Below are positions 20,536 through 33,668 of a stretch of 64,000 bases of DNA, piece after piece. The translations under genes and the position numbers were made by a program. The stretch is from Hermatobates lingyangjiaoensis (Eukaryota > Arthropoda > Insecta > Hemiptera > Hermatobatidae). The notes under the pieces were generated by a model. It searched no databases. It saw only the letters and a program-made list of their open reading frames with translations, and was not told the DNA's origin. The stretch covers positions 1 to 64,000 of the forward strand of contig JAPFBL010000324.1 of assembly GCA_026182355.1 (NCBI GenBank), read 5' to 3'. Position 1 is the stretch's first letter. Every line of letters begins with the position of its first letter.

Positions 20536-21339
20536 TTGATTCCCTAAGAGACTGTGTGACTATCCAGATAGTTGTCATGATGATAGAGGTAACTCTGCAG
20601 AAGAGATGTACAAAGTACTGGCTTTCATTAGAGCCGGAAAGGAATAGAACTGCAAAGACCTCCTACTTTACTCAAAAAACGATCAATTCATTTGGTCTTA
20701 AAATAGTCCATCACATATCAGACTCACACCACATGTCATTATATACAGAATCCAATATGTAGGTTCAGCATATAATAATGTCCAACGTCATTGTAATTGT
20801 GAATGTTATTTCTTTTCTTTTGGGGTAAAACTTGTTAAATTATACTTAGTTGATAAGGAAACGTATGATAATTGAGCATCTAATGCGTATTTTACAGATT
20901 ATCGTTATTCTATTACATATTAGTGTTTACTTCTATCGTATCCATCCTTAAGTGTACTGATTGTATCAGCTCTAACACGATGTGTTACACTGGGGTAAAT
21001 GGATAATGCGAAGTCTCCACACAAAATATTTCTTACCACAGTATGAGTAAATATCACCCAATTACGGATTGCAGAACTAAGGAGCTGGCAATTAGTTATT
21101 CTCATTTTGTAATAATCATTATGTATTTTTTGAAATAATTGTAATTTATTTCCATTATAGTTAATCTTTAGTGTATTAAAATTATTAGTTCGAAAATTGC
21201 ATTTTATTATTGGATTTTTTTTCATTTAGAGTTAAATTTAATTTGTTGCTATTTTGGATATTACAAGAATGTAAAATAATGATTATAGTACTTTATTAAT
21301 AGTGTAAATTTGTACTTGTTTCAGAGTTACTTGTTAGCT
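20536..21339. other. AT-rich sequence, no gene recognised
   Basis: Open frames of 68 codons (plus) and 101 codons (minus, 20920-21225) exist, but neither shows a motif, domain or coding composition. They are long for such AT-rich DNA, yet I cannot support a gene. Confidence 0.4.
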
Positions 21340-22233
21340 GTAACCATGTAATGTCTGGGTTGAGCCCCATGAAAGCAAGATAGAAAACAAGAGGAAATCA
21401 CCGAGTGACCAAAGGCAAGAGAACAGAAGAAGGCTTTGACCCACTCCTAGGTAAGTACTCAATAATTAAAGTAAAAAGAACTTTACTTTCATAATAACTA
21501 CTTCAATTAAAGTAAGAAATCATTTTTCCTTTTTTCAGGATGAACTGGCCAACTGTGTTGGTGTCCACCTTGCCAGCTTCGCCACCTCTCAAAGTGATAT
21601 TGAGAAAGCAAACAGCACTATGTCAGAGAAGAGACCACCGCCTGCCCTCCTAAAGACTGACTACCAAAGGTTCAGAAAAGCGACCCATGGGTTTCTGCTG
21701 GAGTCAATTAGCATCACATCTGGTGGAACCCAGAGCAGGCCCTCATGTAACTCCTGGATGGTGAATTTGGCCTGCACTCGGCACTTTACCGAAAAGGGTG
21801 TTGGTAATTACACCTAGAAGCTAATATTGGAGGTTTCCAGGGGCAGCTATAACCGGAAATACTTCCATATTGAGACTGAACCAAGGTGCATGGAGGAGAA
21901 CCTGCAATCAAACGGACCGGATGCAAGGGTAAACAAATGGACACCCTGAGACCAGGGTATCGAGGATGCCCACAAGGTATGAGAAACTAATTTATTTTTC
22001 AGTTCTCCTTGGATGGAAACGTAGCCCTAAAGGCTTTCAATAATATAGATTTAGGTGTGAATGTTGAGGAGGCTAAACCTCCTTTAGGCCCGTAGAGTGT
22101 TTCAGGTGTCAGCAGTTGAGACGCACACGTGCTGGTACAACTTAGAAGAGGTGTGTGTGAAGTGTGATAGGAGACAAGACTATGGTGAGTCCACGAGAGG
22201 AATTTGCGAAGTGTGCCGTTTGTTGACTCAGAC
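21340..22233 (+). pseudogene. Diverged retrotransposon ORF1 (gag) sequence upstream of the array
   Basis: From 21539 the sequence reads ELANCVGVHLASFATSQ... and continues SEKRPPPALLKTDYQRF, the end of a zinc-knuckle region and its downstream linker in a Jockey-type ORF1. At 21990-22230 a diverged monomer follows: 'gagtgtttcaggtgtcagca' and 'gtgtgtgaagtgtgatag', with CFRCQQ and CVKC-like codons. Several frameshifts and stops are present. It is the outermost, most diverged monomer of the satellite and probably the remaining original ORF1 of the element in which the array arose. Confidence 0.6.
21451..21538 (+). other. Intron-like segment with canonical ends
   Basis: CTAG|GTAAGT at the left and a pyrimidine tract TTTTTCCTTTTTTCAG|GA at the right define an 88-nt AT-rich segment, the size of a small insect intron. 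Similarity to the ORF1 zinc knuckle starts right after the acceptor. No continuous reading frame crosses the join (a stop precedes the acceptor-side frame), so it may be chance, a decayed exonised gene, or a non-coding transcript. Confidence 0.35.
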
Positions 22234-23880
22234 CACGAACACTGTTTCAGGTGTTACCAGTTGAATCTCACACTACAACTTATAGGAAATGTGTGTGAAG
22301 TGCGCTGAGGAACACGGCCATGGTGAGTCACCAAGAGGAACCTGCAAAGTGTGCCATCTGTAGTGGTGTACCCCTTGCTAGCTTCGCCTCCTCAATAGGC
22401 CACTGCGAGAGGGGGAAATGGCACCGTGTCAGAAAAGAGGTCACAGCTGGACATCATAAAGAAGATGTCGCATTATTAGGGGTTCAGAAAAGCGACCTCC
22501 GGATTTCTACTGGAGTCTATTACCATGACATCAGGTGAGTCCCAGATAGGTTCTCATGTAAGTTCAACAAGGTAAACTTGGCCTGCACCCGGCACTTTAC
22601 CAAAAACTGTGTTGGCTATTCACCTAAAGACTAATAGGGGAGGTTTCCATGGGTAGCTATGTTCGGAAATTCTTCCATATAGAGACAAATATTTCCAGTA
22701 TGAGAAACAAATCTACTGTTGAGTTCTGCATGGAGGGAAACGTAGCCCCAAAGGTTTTCTATGTGTTAGGTTAGCTATGAATGTTTAGGAGACTCGTTGT
22801 CTCCTAATCCTGTACAGTGTTTCAGGTGTTAGCAGTTGAGACACACACTTGCTGGTACAAGTTAGATGAACTGCGTGTGAAGTGTGATAGGAGACAAGAC
22901 TATGGTGAGTCCACGAGAGGAACTTGTGAAGTGTGTCGCCTGTGGTAGTGTACACCTTGCTGGCTTCGCTACCTCAGAAACGCAACTTCCTGATTTCTAC
23001 TGAAGTCAATTGGCATTACATTTCTACGATCCCAGATAGACTCTCATGTAAGTTCAACAAGGTAAACTTGGCCTGCACCCGGCACTTTACCAAAAACTGT
23101 GTTGGCTATTCACCTATAGACTAATAGTGGAGGTTTCCATGGGTAGGTATGTTCTTAAATACTTGCATATAGTGACTAATATTTCAGGTATGAGAAAGGA
23201 ATGTGCAGTTCAGTTCCTCTTGAAGAGAAACGTAGTCACAAAGGTTTTCAGTGTGTTATGTTTAGCTGTGAATGTTGAGGTGGCTCCTGTACAGTGTTTC
23301 AGGTGTCAGCAGGTGTGACTCAAACGCCCTGGGGACAACTTTGAAGAGTTGTGTGTGAATTACGCAATGTAGAGGAGGATCGAAGTGCCTTAGCCACTCT
23401 ACAATGTTTCAGGTGTCATCAGTTGACACTCAAGCTTACTGGGGACAACTTAAAAGAGTTGTGTGTGAAGTGCGCTAGGAAGCACGCCCATGGTGAGTGC
23501 ACTAAATCTCGAGAGGAACTGCGAAGTGTGGCGACTGTTGCGGTGCACACCTTGGTACCTACAGGGGATATGGCAGTGTTTAAGGGAGTATATCTGAGGC
23601 AGGTATCCACTCCAATCGGTGGAGCTGACGAAGTATCATACATACATACTTCGTTATACTTCCCTGTTGGGAACCACCCCTGTAGGAGGAGGACTTGAAG
23701 GCCAAATGACTGGATGAAAAGGTTAAAAAACTGGATACCCTAAGAGCAGGTATCAGGTGGCTGTTTATGTATGAGAAGTATATCTCATTCAGGCTACGTT
23801 TCGAAGGAAACGTAGCTCGAATGGATTCCTATGTGTTATGTTTAGCTCTGAATGTTGAAGTGTCTCGAAGTGACTCAGAC
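22234..23880 (+). repeat. Array unit U0 (diverged edge unit)
   Basis: It lacks the TTCAGG-type expansion found in U1-U7. It keeps an intact knuckle segment (EEPAKCAICSGVPLASFAS, 22335-22391) that is deleted by about 45 nt in all later units. It is therefore closer to the ancestral ORF1. Confidence 0.85.
23127..23698 (+). pseudogene. Representative gag-like reading frames of the array unit
   Basis: Two frames per unit carry the recognisable part: 63 codons (23127-23318) ending in VQCFRCQQV, and 115 codons (23351-23698) with CFRCHQLTLKLTGDNLKELC, VKCARKHAHGECTKSREEL and a degenerate second knuckle. In ORF1 proteins this region binds nucleic acid through CCHC knuckles. Here the spacing is altered and frames shift between knuckles, so no continuous protein results. 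The same frames recur in step with the unit (24760, 26394, 28027, 29660, 31292, 34539 and 24984, 26618, 28251, 29884, 31516, 34778). I read them as fossils, not genes; a transcribed array would give only short peptides. Confidence 0.7.
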
Positions 23881-25513
23881 CACGAACACTGTTTCAGGTG
23901 TTCAGGTTCAGGTTTCAGTTTCAGGTTCAGGTGTTACCAGTTGAATCTCACACTACAACTTATAGGAGATGTGAGTGAAGTGCGCTGAGGAACACGATAA
24001 GGTGTACACCTTGCTAGCTTCGCCTCCTCAATATGCCACTGCGAGAGGGGGAAATGGCACCGTGTCAGAAAAGAGGTCACAGCTGGACATCATAAAGATG
24101 TCGCATTATCAGGGGTTCAGAAAAGTGACCTCCGGATTTCTACTGGAGTCTATTACCATGACATCAGGTGAGTCCCAGATAGGTTCTCATGTAAGTTCAA
24201 CAAGGTAAACTTGGCCTGCACCCGGCACTTTACCAAAAACTGTGTTGGCTATTCACCTAAAGACTAATAGGGGAGGTTTCCATGGGTAGCTATGTTCGGA
24301 AATTCTTCCATATAGAGACAAATATTTCCAGTATGAGAAACAAATCTACTGTTGAGTTCTGCATGGAGGGAAACGTAGCCCCAAAGGTTTTCTATGTGTT
24401 AGGTTAGCTATGAATGTTTAGGAGACTCGTTGTCTCCTAATCCTGTACAGTGTTTCAGGTGTTAGCAGTTGAGACACACACATGCTGGTACAAGTTAGAT
24501 GAACTGCGTGTGAAGTGTGATAGGAGACAAGACTATGGTGAGTCCACGAGAGGAACTTGTGAAGTGTGCCGTCTGTGGTGATGTACACCTCACTTGCTTC
24601 GCCACCTCAGGAACGAAACTTACTGATTTCTACTGAAGTCAATTGGCATTACATTTCTACGATCCCAGATAGACTCTCATGTAAGTTCAACAAGGTAAAC
24701 TTGGCCTGCACCCGGCACTTTACCAAAAACTGTGTTGGCTATTCAACTATAGACTAATAGTGGAGGTTTCCATGGGTAGGTATATTCTTAAATACTTGCA
24801 TATAGTGACTAATATTTCAGGTATGAGAAAGGAATGTGCAGTTCAGTTCCTCTTGAAGAGAAACGTAGTCACAAAGGTTTTCAGTGTGTTATGTTTAGCT
24901 GTGAATGTTGAGGTGGCTCCTGTACAGTGTTTCAGGTGTCAGCAGGTGTGACTCAAACGCCCTGGGGACAACTTTGAAGAGTTGTGTGTGAATTACACAA
25001 TGTAGAGGAGGATCGAAGTGCCTTAGCCACTCTACAATGTTTCAGGTGTCATCAGTTGACACTCAAGCTTACTGGGGACAACTTAAAAGAGTTGTGTGTG
25101 AAGTGCGCTAGGAAGCACGCCCATGGTGAGTGCACTAAATCTCGAGAGGAACTGCGAAGTGTGGCGACTGTTGCGGTGCACACCTTGGTACCTACAGGGG
25201 ATATGGCAGTGTTTAAGGGAGTATATCTGAGGCAGGTATCCACTCCAATCGGTGGAGCTGACGAAGTATCATACATACATACTTCGTTATACTTCCCTGT
25301 TGGGAACCACCCCTGTAGGAGGAGGACTTGAAGGCCAAATGACTGGATGAAAAGGTTAAAAAACTGGATACCCTAAGAGCAGGTATCAGGTGGCTGTTTA
25401 TGTATGAGAAGTATATCTCATTCAGGCTACGTTTCGAAGGAAACGTAGCTCGAATGGATTCCTATGTGTTATGTTTAGCTCTGAATGTTGAAGTGTCTCG
25501 AAGTGACTCAGAC
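23881..25513 (+). repeat. Array unit U1
   Basis: Nearly identical to U2-U5. It keeps the 'catgtaagttcaac' form at about 24678, shared with U0 and U7, where U2-U6 read 'catgtaaattcaac'. Confidence 0.9.
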
Positions 25514-27147
25514 CACGAACACTGTTTCAGGTGTTCAGGTTCAGGTTTCAGTTTCAGGTTCAGGTGTTACCAGTTGAATCTCACACTACAACTTATAGGA
25601 GATGTGATGTGAAGTGCGCTGAGGAACACGATAAGGTGTACACCTTGCTAGCTTCGCCTCCTCAATATGCCACTGCGAGAGGGGGAAATGGCACCGTGTC
25701 AGAAAAGAGGTCACAGCTGGACATCATAAAGATGTCGCATTATCAGGGGTTCAGAAAAGTGACCTCCGGATTTCTACTGGAGTCTATTACCATGACATCA
25801 GGTGAGTCCCAGATAGGTTCTCATGTAAGTTCAACAAGGTAAACTTGGCCTGCACCCGGCACTTTACCAAAAACTGTGTTGGCTATTCACCTAAAGACTA
25901 ATAGGGGAGGTTTCCATGGGTAGCTATGTTCGGAAATTCTTCCATATAGAGACAAATATTTCCAGTATGAGAAACAAATCTACTGTTGAGTTCTGCATGG
26001 AGGGAAACGTAGCCCCAAAGGTTTTCTATGTGTTAGGTTAGCTATGAATGTTTAGGAGACTCGTTGTCTCCTAATCCTGTACAGTGTTTCAGGTGTTAGC
26101 AGTTGAGACACACACATGCTGGTACAAGTTAGATGAACTGCGTGTGAAGTGTGATAGGAGACAAGACTATGGTGAGTCCACGAGAGGAACTTGTGAAGTG
26201 TGCCGTCTGTGGTGATGTACACCTCACTTGCTTCGCCACCTCAGGAACGAAACTTACTGATTTCTACTGAAGTCAATTGGCATTACATTTCTACGATCCC
26301 AGATAGACTCTCATGTAAATTCAACAAGGTAAACTTGGCCTGCACCCGGCACTTTACCAAAAACTGTGTTGGCTATTCAACTATAGACTAATAGTGGAGG
26401 TTTCCATGGGTAGGTATATTCTTAAATACTTGCATATAGTGACTAATATTTCAGGTATGAGAAAGGAATGTGCAGTTCAGTTCCTCTTGAAGAGAAACGT
26501 AGTCACAAAGGTTTTCAGTGTGTTATGTTTAGCTGTGAATGTTGAGGTGGCTCCTGTACAGTGTTTCAGGTGTCAGCAGGTGTGACTCAAACGCCCTGGG
26601 GACAACTTTGAAGAGTTGTGTGTGAATTACACAATGTAGAGGAGGATCGAAGTGCCTTAGCCACTCTACAATGTTTCAGGTGTCATCAGTTGACACTCAA
26701 GCTTACTGGGGACAACTTAAAAGAGTTGTGTGTGAAGTGCGCTAGGAAGCACGCCCATGGTGAGTGCACTAAATCTCGAGAGGAACTGCGAAGTGTGGCG
26801 ACTGTTGCGGTGCACACCTTGGTACCTACAGGGGATATGGCAGTGTTTAAGGGAGTATATCTGAGGCAGGTATCCACTCCAATCGGTGGAGCTGACGAAG
26901 TATCATACATACATACTTCGTTATACTTCCCTGTTGGGAACCACCCCTGTAGGAGGAGGACTTGAAGGCCAAATGACTGGATGAAAAGGTTAAAAAACTG
27001 GATACCCTAAGAGCAGGTATCAGGTGGCTGTTTATGTATGAGAAGTATATCTCATTCAGGCTACGTTTCGAAGGAAACGTAGCTCGAATGGATTCCTATG
27101 TGTTATGTTTAGCTCTGAATGTTGAAGTGTCTCGAAGTGACTCAGAC
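25514..27147 (+). repeat. Array unit U2
   Basis: 1634 bp. A one-base difference near 25604 (gatgtgatgtgaag) changes the reading frame relative to the other units and fuses two short frames; otherwise standard. Confidence 0.9.
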
Positions 27148-28780
27148 CACGAACACTGTTTCAGGTGTTCAGGTTCAGGTTTCAGTTTCAGGTTCAGGTG
27201 TTACCAGTTGAATCTCACACTACAACTTATAGGAGATGTGAGTGAAGTGCGCTGAGGAACACGATAAGGTGTACACCTTGCTAGCTTCGCCTCCTCAATA
27301 TGCCACTGCGAGAGGGGGAAATGGCACCGTGTCAGAAAAGAGGTCACAGCTGGACATCATAAAGATGTCGCATTATCAGGGGTTCAGAAAAGTGACCTCC
27401 GGATTTCTACTGGAGTCTATTACCATGACATCAGGTGAGTCCCAGATAGGTTCTCATGTAAGTTCAACAAGGTAAACTTGGCCTGCACCCGGCACTTTAC
27501 CAAAAACTGTGTTGGCTATTCACCTAAAGACTAATAGGGGAGGTTTCCATGGGTAGCTATGTTCGGAAATTCTTCCATATAGAGACAAATATTTCCAGTA
27601 TGAGAAACAAATCTACTGTTGAGTTCTGCATGGAGGGAAACGTAGCCCCAAAGGTTTTCTATGTGTTAGGTTAGCTATGAATGTTTAGGAGACTCGTTGT
27701 CTCCTAATCCTGTACAGTGTTTCAGGTGTTAGCAGTTGAGACACACACATGCTGGTACAAGTTAGATGAACTGCGTGTGAAGTGTGATAGGAGACAAGAC
27801 TATGGTGAGTCCACGAGAGGAACTTGTGAAGTGTGCCGTCTGTGGTGATGTACACCTCACTTGCTTCGCCACCTCAGGAACGAAACTTACTGATTTCTAC
27901 TGAAGTCAATTGGCATTACATTTCTACGATCCCAGATAGACTCTCATGTAAATTCAACAAGGTAAACTTGGCCTGCACCCGGCACTTTACCAAAAACTGT
28001 GTTGGCTATTCAACTATAGACTAATAGTGGAGGTTTCCATGGGTAGGTATATTCTTAAATACTTGCATATAGTGACTAATATTTCAGGTATGAGAAAGGA
28101 ATGTGCAGTTCAGTTCCTCTTGAAGAGAAACGTAGTCACAAAGGTTTTCAGTGTGTTATGTTTAGCTGTGAATGTTGAGGTGGCTCCTGTACAGTGTTTC
28201 AGGTGTCAGCAGGTGTGACTCAAACGCCCTGGGGACAACTTTGAAGAGTTGTGTGTGAATTACACAATGTAGAGGAGGATCGAAGTGCCTTAGCCACTCT
28301 ACAATGTTTCAGGTGTCATCAGTTGACACTCAAGCTTACTGGGGACAACTTAAAAGAGTTGTGTGTGAAGTGCGCTAGGAAGCACGCCCATGGTGAGTGC
28401 ACTAAATCTCGAGAGGAACTGCGAAGTGTGGCGACTGTTGCGGTGCACACCTTGGTACCTACAGGGGATATGGCAGTGTTTAAGGGAGTATATCTGAGGC
28501 AGGTATCCACTCCAATCGGTGGAGCTGACGAAGTATCATACATACATACTTCGTTATACTTCCCTGTTGGGAACCACCCCTGTAGGAGGAGGACTTGAAG
28601 GCCAAATGACTGGATGAAAAGGTTAAAAAACTGGATACCCTAAGAGCAGGTATCAGGTGGCTGTTTATGTATGAGAAGTATATCTCATTCAGGCTACGTT
28701 TCGAAGGAAACGTAGCTCGAATGGATTCCTATGTGTTATGTTTAGCTCTGAATGTTGAAGTGTCTCGAAGTGACTCAGAC
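27148..28780 (+). repeat. Array unit U3
   Basis: A standard 1633-bp unit. I noticed no private differences from U4 by eye. Confidence 0.9.
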
Positions 28781-30413
28781 CACGAACACTGTTTCAGGTG
28801 TTCAGGTTCAGGTTTCAGTTTCAGGTTCAGGTGTTACCAGTTGAATCTCACACTACAACTTATAGGAGATGTGAGTGAAGTGCGCTGAGGAACACGATAA
28901 GGTGTACACCTTGCTAGCTTCGCCTCCTCAATATGCCACTGCGAGAGGGGGAAATGGCACCGTGTCAGAAAAGAGGTCACAGCTGGACATCATAAAGATG
29001 TCGCATTATCAGGGGTTCAGAAAAGTGACCTCCGGATTTCTACTGGAGTCTATTACCATGACATCAGGTGAGTCCCAGATAGGTTCTCATGTAAGTTCAA
29101 CAAGGTAAACTTGGCCTGCACCCGGCACTTTACCAAAAACTGTGTTGGCTATTCACCTAAAGACTAATAGGGGAGGTTTCCATGGGTAGCTATGTTCGGA
29201 AATTCTTCCATATAGAGACAAATATTTCCAGTATGAGAAACAAATCTACTGTTGAGTTCTGCATGGAGGGAAACGTAGCCCCAAAGGTTTTCTATGTGTT
29301 AGGTTAGCTATGAATGTTTAGGAGACTCGTTGTCTCCTAATCCTGTACAGTGTTTCAGGTGTTAGCAGTTGAGACACACACATGCTGGTACAAGTTAGAT
29401 GAACTGCGTGTGAAGTGTGATAGGAGACAAGACTATGGTGAGTCCACGAGAGGAACTTGTGAAGTGTGCCGTCTGTGGTGATGTACACCTCACTTGCTTC
29501 GCCACCTCAGGAACGAAACTTACTGATTTCTACTGAAGTCAATTGGCATTACATTTCTACGATCCCAGATAGACTCTCATGTAAATTCAACAAGGTAAAC
29601 TTGGCCTGCACCCGGCACTTTACCAAAAACTGTGTTGGCTATTCAACTATAGACTAATAGTGGAGGTTTCCATGGGTAGGTATATTCTTAAATACTTGCA
29701 TATAGTGACTAATATTTCAGGTATGAGAAAGGAATGTGCAGTTCAGTTCCTCTTGAAGAGAAACGTAGTCACAAAGGTTTTCAGTGTGTTATGTTTAGCT
29801 GTGAATGTTGAGGTGGCTCCTGTACAGTGTTTCAGGTGTCAGCAGGTGTGACTCAAACGCCCTGGGGACAACTTTGAAGAGTTGTGTGTGAATTACACAA
29901 TGTAGAGGAGGATCGAAGTGCCTTAGCCACTCTACAATGTTTCAGGTGTCATCAGTTGACACTCAAGCTTACTGGGGACAACTTAAAAGAGTTGTGTGTG
30001 AAGTGCGCTAGGAAGCACGCCCATGGTGAGTGCACTAAATCTCGAGAGGAACTGCGAAGTGTGGCGACTGTTGCGGTGCACACCTTGGTACCTACAGGGG
30101 ATATGGCAGTGTTTAAGGGAGTATATCTGAGGCAGGTATCCACTCCAATCGGTGGAGCTGACGAAGTATCATACATACATACTTCGTTATACTTCCCTGT
30201 TGGGAACCACCCCTGTAGGAGGAGGACTTGAAGGCCAAATGACTGGATGAAAAGGTTAAAAAACTGGATACCCTAAGAGCAGGTATCAGGTGGCTGTTTA
30301 TGTATGAGAAGTATATCTCATTCAGGCTACGTTTCGAAGGAAACGTAGCTCGAATGGATTCCTATGTGTTATGTTTAGCTCTGAATGTTGAAGTGTCTCG
30401 AAGTGACTCAGAC
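28781..30413 (+). repeat. Array unit U4
   Basis: A standard 1633-bp unit, indistinguishable by eye from U3. Confidence 0.9.
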
Positions 30414-32045
30414 CACGAACACTGTTTCAGGTGTTCAGGTTCAGGTTTCAGTTTCAGGTTCAGGTGTTACCAGTTGAATCTCACACTACAACTTATAGGA
30501 GATGTGAGTGAAGTGCGCTGAGGAACACGATAAGGTGTACACCTTGCTAGCTTCGCCTCCTCAATATGCCACTGCGAGAGGGGGAAATGGCACCGTGTCA
30601 GAAAAGAGGTCACAGCTGGACATCATAAAGATGTCGCATTATCAGGGGTTCAGAAAAGTGACCTCCGGATTTCTACTGGAGTCTATTACCATGACATCAG
30701 GTGAGTCCCAGATAGGTTCTCATGTAAGTTCAACAAGGTAAACTTGGCCTGCACCCGGCACTTTACCAAAAACTGTGTTGGCTATTCACCTAAAGACTAA
30801 TAGGGGAGGTTTCCATGGGTAGCTATGTTCGGAAATTCTTCCATATAGAGACAAATATTTCCAGTATGAGAAACAAATCTACTGTTGAGTTCTGCATGGA
30901 GGGAACGTAGCCCCAAAGGTTTTCTATGTGTTAGGTTAGCTATGAATGTTTAGGAGACTCGTTGTCTCCTAATCCTGTACAGTGTTTCAGGTGTTAGCAG
31001 TTGAGACACACACATGCTGGTACAAGTTAGATGAACTGCGTGTGAAGTGTGATAGGAGACAAGACTATGGTGAGTCCACGAGAGGAACTTGTGAAGTGTG
31101 CCGTCTGTGGTGATGTACACCTCACTTGCTTCGCCACCTCAGGAACGAAACTTACTGATTTCTACTGAAGTCAATTGGCATTACATTTCTACGATCCCAG
31201 ATAGACTCTCATGTAAATTCAACAAGGTAAACTTGGCCTGCACCCGGCACTTTACCAAAAACTGTGTTGGCTATTCAACTATAGACTAATAGTGGAGGTT
31301 TCCATGGGTAGGTATATTCTTAAATACTTGCATATAGTGACTAATATTTCAGGTATGAGAAAGGAATGTGCAGTTCAGTTCCTCTTGAAGAGAAACGTAG
31401 TCACAAAGGTTTTCAGTGTGTTATGTTTAGCTGTGAATGTTGAGGTGGCTCCTGTACAGTGTTTCAGGTGTCAGCAGGTGTGACTCAAACGCCCTGGGGA
31501 CAACTTTGAAGAGTTGTGTGTGAATTACACAATGTAGAGGAGGATCGAAGTGCCTTAGCCACTCTACAATGTTTCAGGTGTCATCAGTTGACACTCAAGC
31601 TTACTGGGGACAACTTAAAAGAGTTGTGTGTGAAGTGCGCTAGGAAGCACGCCCATGGTGAGTGCACTAAATCTCGAGAGGAACTGCGAAGTGTGGCGAC
31701 TGTTGCGGTGCACACCTTGGTACCTACAGGGGATATGGCAGTGTTTAAGGGAGTATATCTGAGGCAGGTATCCACTCCAATCGGTGGAGCTGACGAAGTA
31801 TCATACATACATACTTCGTTATACTTCCCTGTTGGGAACCACCCCTGTAGGAGGAGGACTTGAAGGCCAAATGACTGGATGAAAAGGTTAAAAAACTGGA
31901 TACCCTAAGAGCAGGTATCAGGTGGCTGTTTATGTATGAGAAGTATATCTCATTCAGGCTACGTTTCGAAGGAAACGTAGCTCGAATGGATTCCTATGTG
32001 TTATGTTTAGCTCTGAATGTTGAAGTGTCTCGAAGTGACTCAGAC
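30414..32045 (+). repeat. Array unit U5
   Basis: 1632 bp. It lacks one A at about 30904 (gagggaacgtag instead of gagggaaacgtag). Confidence 0.9.
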
Positions 32046-33668
32046 CACGAACACTGTTTCAGGTGTTCAGGTTCAGGTTTCAGTTTCAGGTTCAGGTGTT
32101 ACCAGTTGAATCTCACACTACAACTTATAGGAGATGTGAGTGAAGTGCGCTGAGGAACACGATAAGGTGTACACCTTGCTAGCTTCGCCTCCTCAATATG
32201 CCACTGCGAGAGGGGGAAATGGCACCGTGTCAGAAAAGAGGTCACAGCTGGACATCATAAAGATGTCGCATTATCAGGGGTTCAGAAAAGTGACCTCCGG
32301 ATTTCTACTGGAGTCTATTACCATGACATCAGGTGAGTCCCAGATAGGTTCTCATGTAAGTTCAACAAGGTAAACTTGGCCTGCACCCGGCACTTTACCA
32401 AAAACTGTGTTGGCTATTCACCTAAAGACTAATAGGGGAGGTTTCCATGGGTAGCTATGTTCGGAAATTCTTCCATATAGAGACAAATATTTCCAGTATG
32501 AGAAACAAATCTACTGTTGAGTTCTGCATGGAGGGAAACGTAGCCCCAAAGGTTTTCTATGTGTTAGGTTAGCTATGAATGTTTAGGAGACTCGTTGTCT
32601 CCTAATCCTGTACAGTGTTTCAGGTGTTAGCAGTTGAGACACACACTTGCTGGTACAAGTTAGATGAACTGCGTGTGAAGTGTGATAGGAGACAAGACTA
32701 TGGTGAGTCCACGAGAGGAACTTGTGAAGTGTGCCGTCTGTGGTGATGTACACCTCACTTGCTTCGCCACCTCAGGAACGCAACTTCCTGATTTCTACTG
32801 AAGTCAATTGGCATTACATTTCTACGATCCCAGATAGACTCTCATGTAAATTCAACAAGGTAAACTTGGCCTGCACCGGCACTTTACCAAAAACTGTGTT
32901 GGCTATTCAATATAGACTAATAGTGGAGGTTTCCATGGGTAGGTATTTCTTAAATACTTGCATATAGTGACTAATATTTCAGGTATGAGAAAGGAATGGC
33001 AGTTCAGTTCCTCTTGAAGAGAAACGTAGTCACAAAGGTTTTCAGTGTGTTATGTTTAGCTGTGAATGTTGAGGTGGCTCCTGTACAGTGTTTCAGGTGT
33101 CAGCAGGTGTGACTCAAACGCCCTGGGGACAACTTTGAAGAGTTGTGTGTGAATTACCAATGTAGAGGAGGATCGAAGTGCCTTAGCCACTCTACAATGT
33201 TTCAGGTGTCATCAGTTGACACTCAAGCTTACTGGGGACAACTTAAAAGAGTTGTGTGTGAAGTGCGCTAGGAAGCACGCCCATGGTGAGTGCACTAAAT
33301 CTCGAGAGGAACTGCGAAGTGTGGCGACTGTTGCGGTGCCACCTTGGTACCTACAGGGGATATGGCAGTGTTTAAGGGAGTATATCTGAGGCAGGTATCC
33401 ACCCAATCGGTGGAGCTGACGAAGTATCATACATACATACTTCGTTATACTTCCCTGTTGGGAACCACCCTGTAGGAGGAGGACTTGAACCAAATGACTG
33501 GATGAAAAGGTTAAAAAAACTGGATACCCTAAGACAGGTATCAGGTGGCTGTTTATGTATGAGAAGTATATCTCATTCAGGCTACGTTTCGAAGGAAACG
33601 TAGCTCGAATGGATTCCTATGTGTTATGTTTAGCTCTGAATGTTGAAGTGTCTCGAAGTGACTCAGAC
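32046..33668 (+). repeat. Array unit U6, with dense small deletions
   Basis: The first half is standard but carries edge-type variants (acacttgctgg, gcaacttcctg) shared with U0. From about 32870 it shows many 1-2 base losses relative to U5 (for example ctgcaccggc, gaatggcag, gaattaccaatg) with hardly any substitution. See findings. Confidence 0.85.

Noticed and set aside
20920..21225. 101-codon minus-strand gene
   Set aside because: No recognisable motif, K/N/I-rich composition typical of AT-rich chance frames, no supporting context.
23885..23940. TTCAGG repeats as telomeric sequence
   Set aside because: Only a few imperfect copies, not the insect TTAGG, and located inside each satellite unit.
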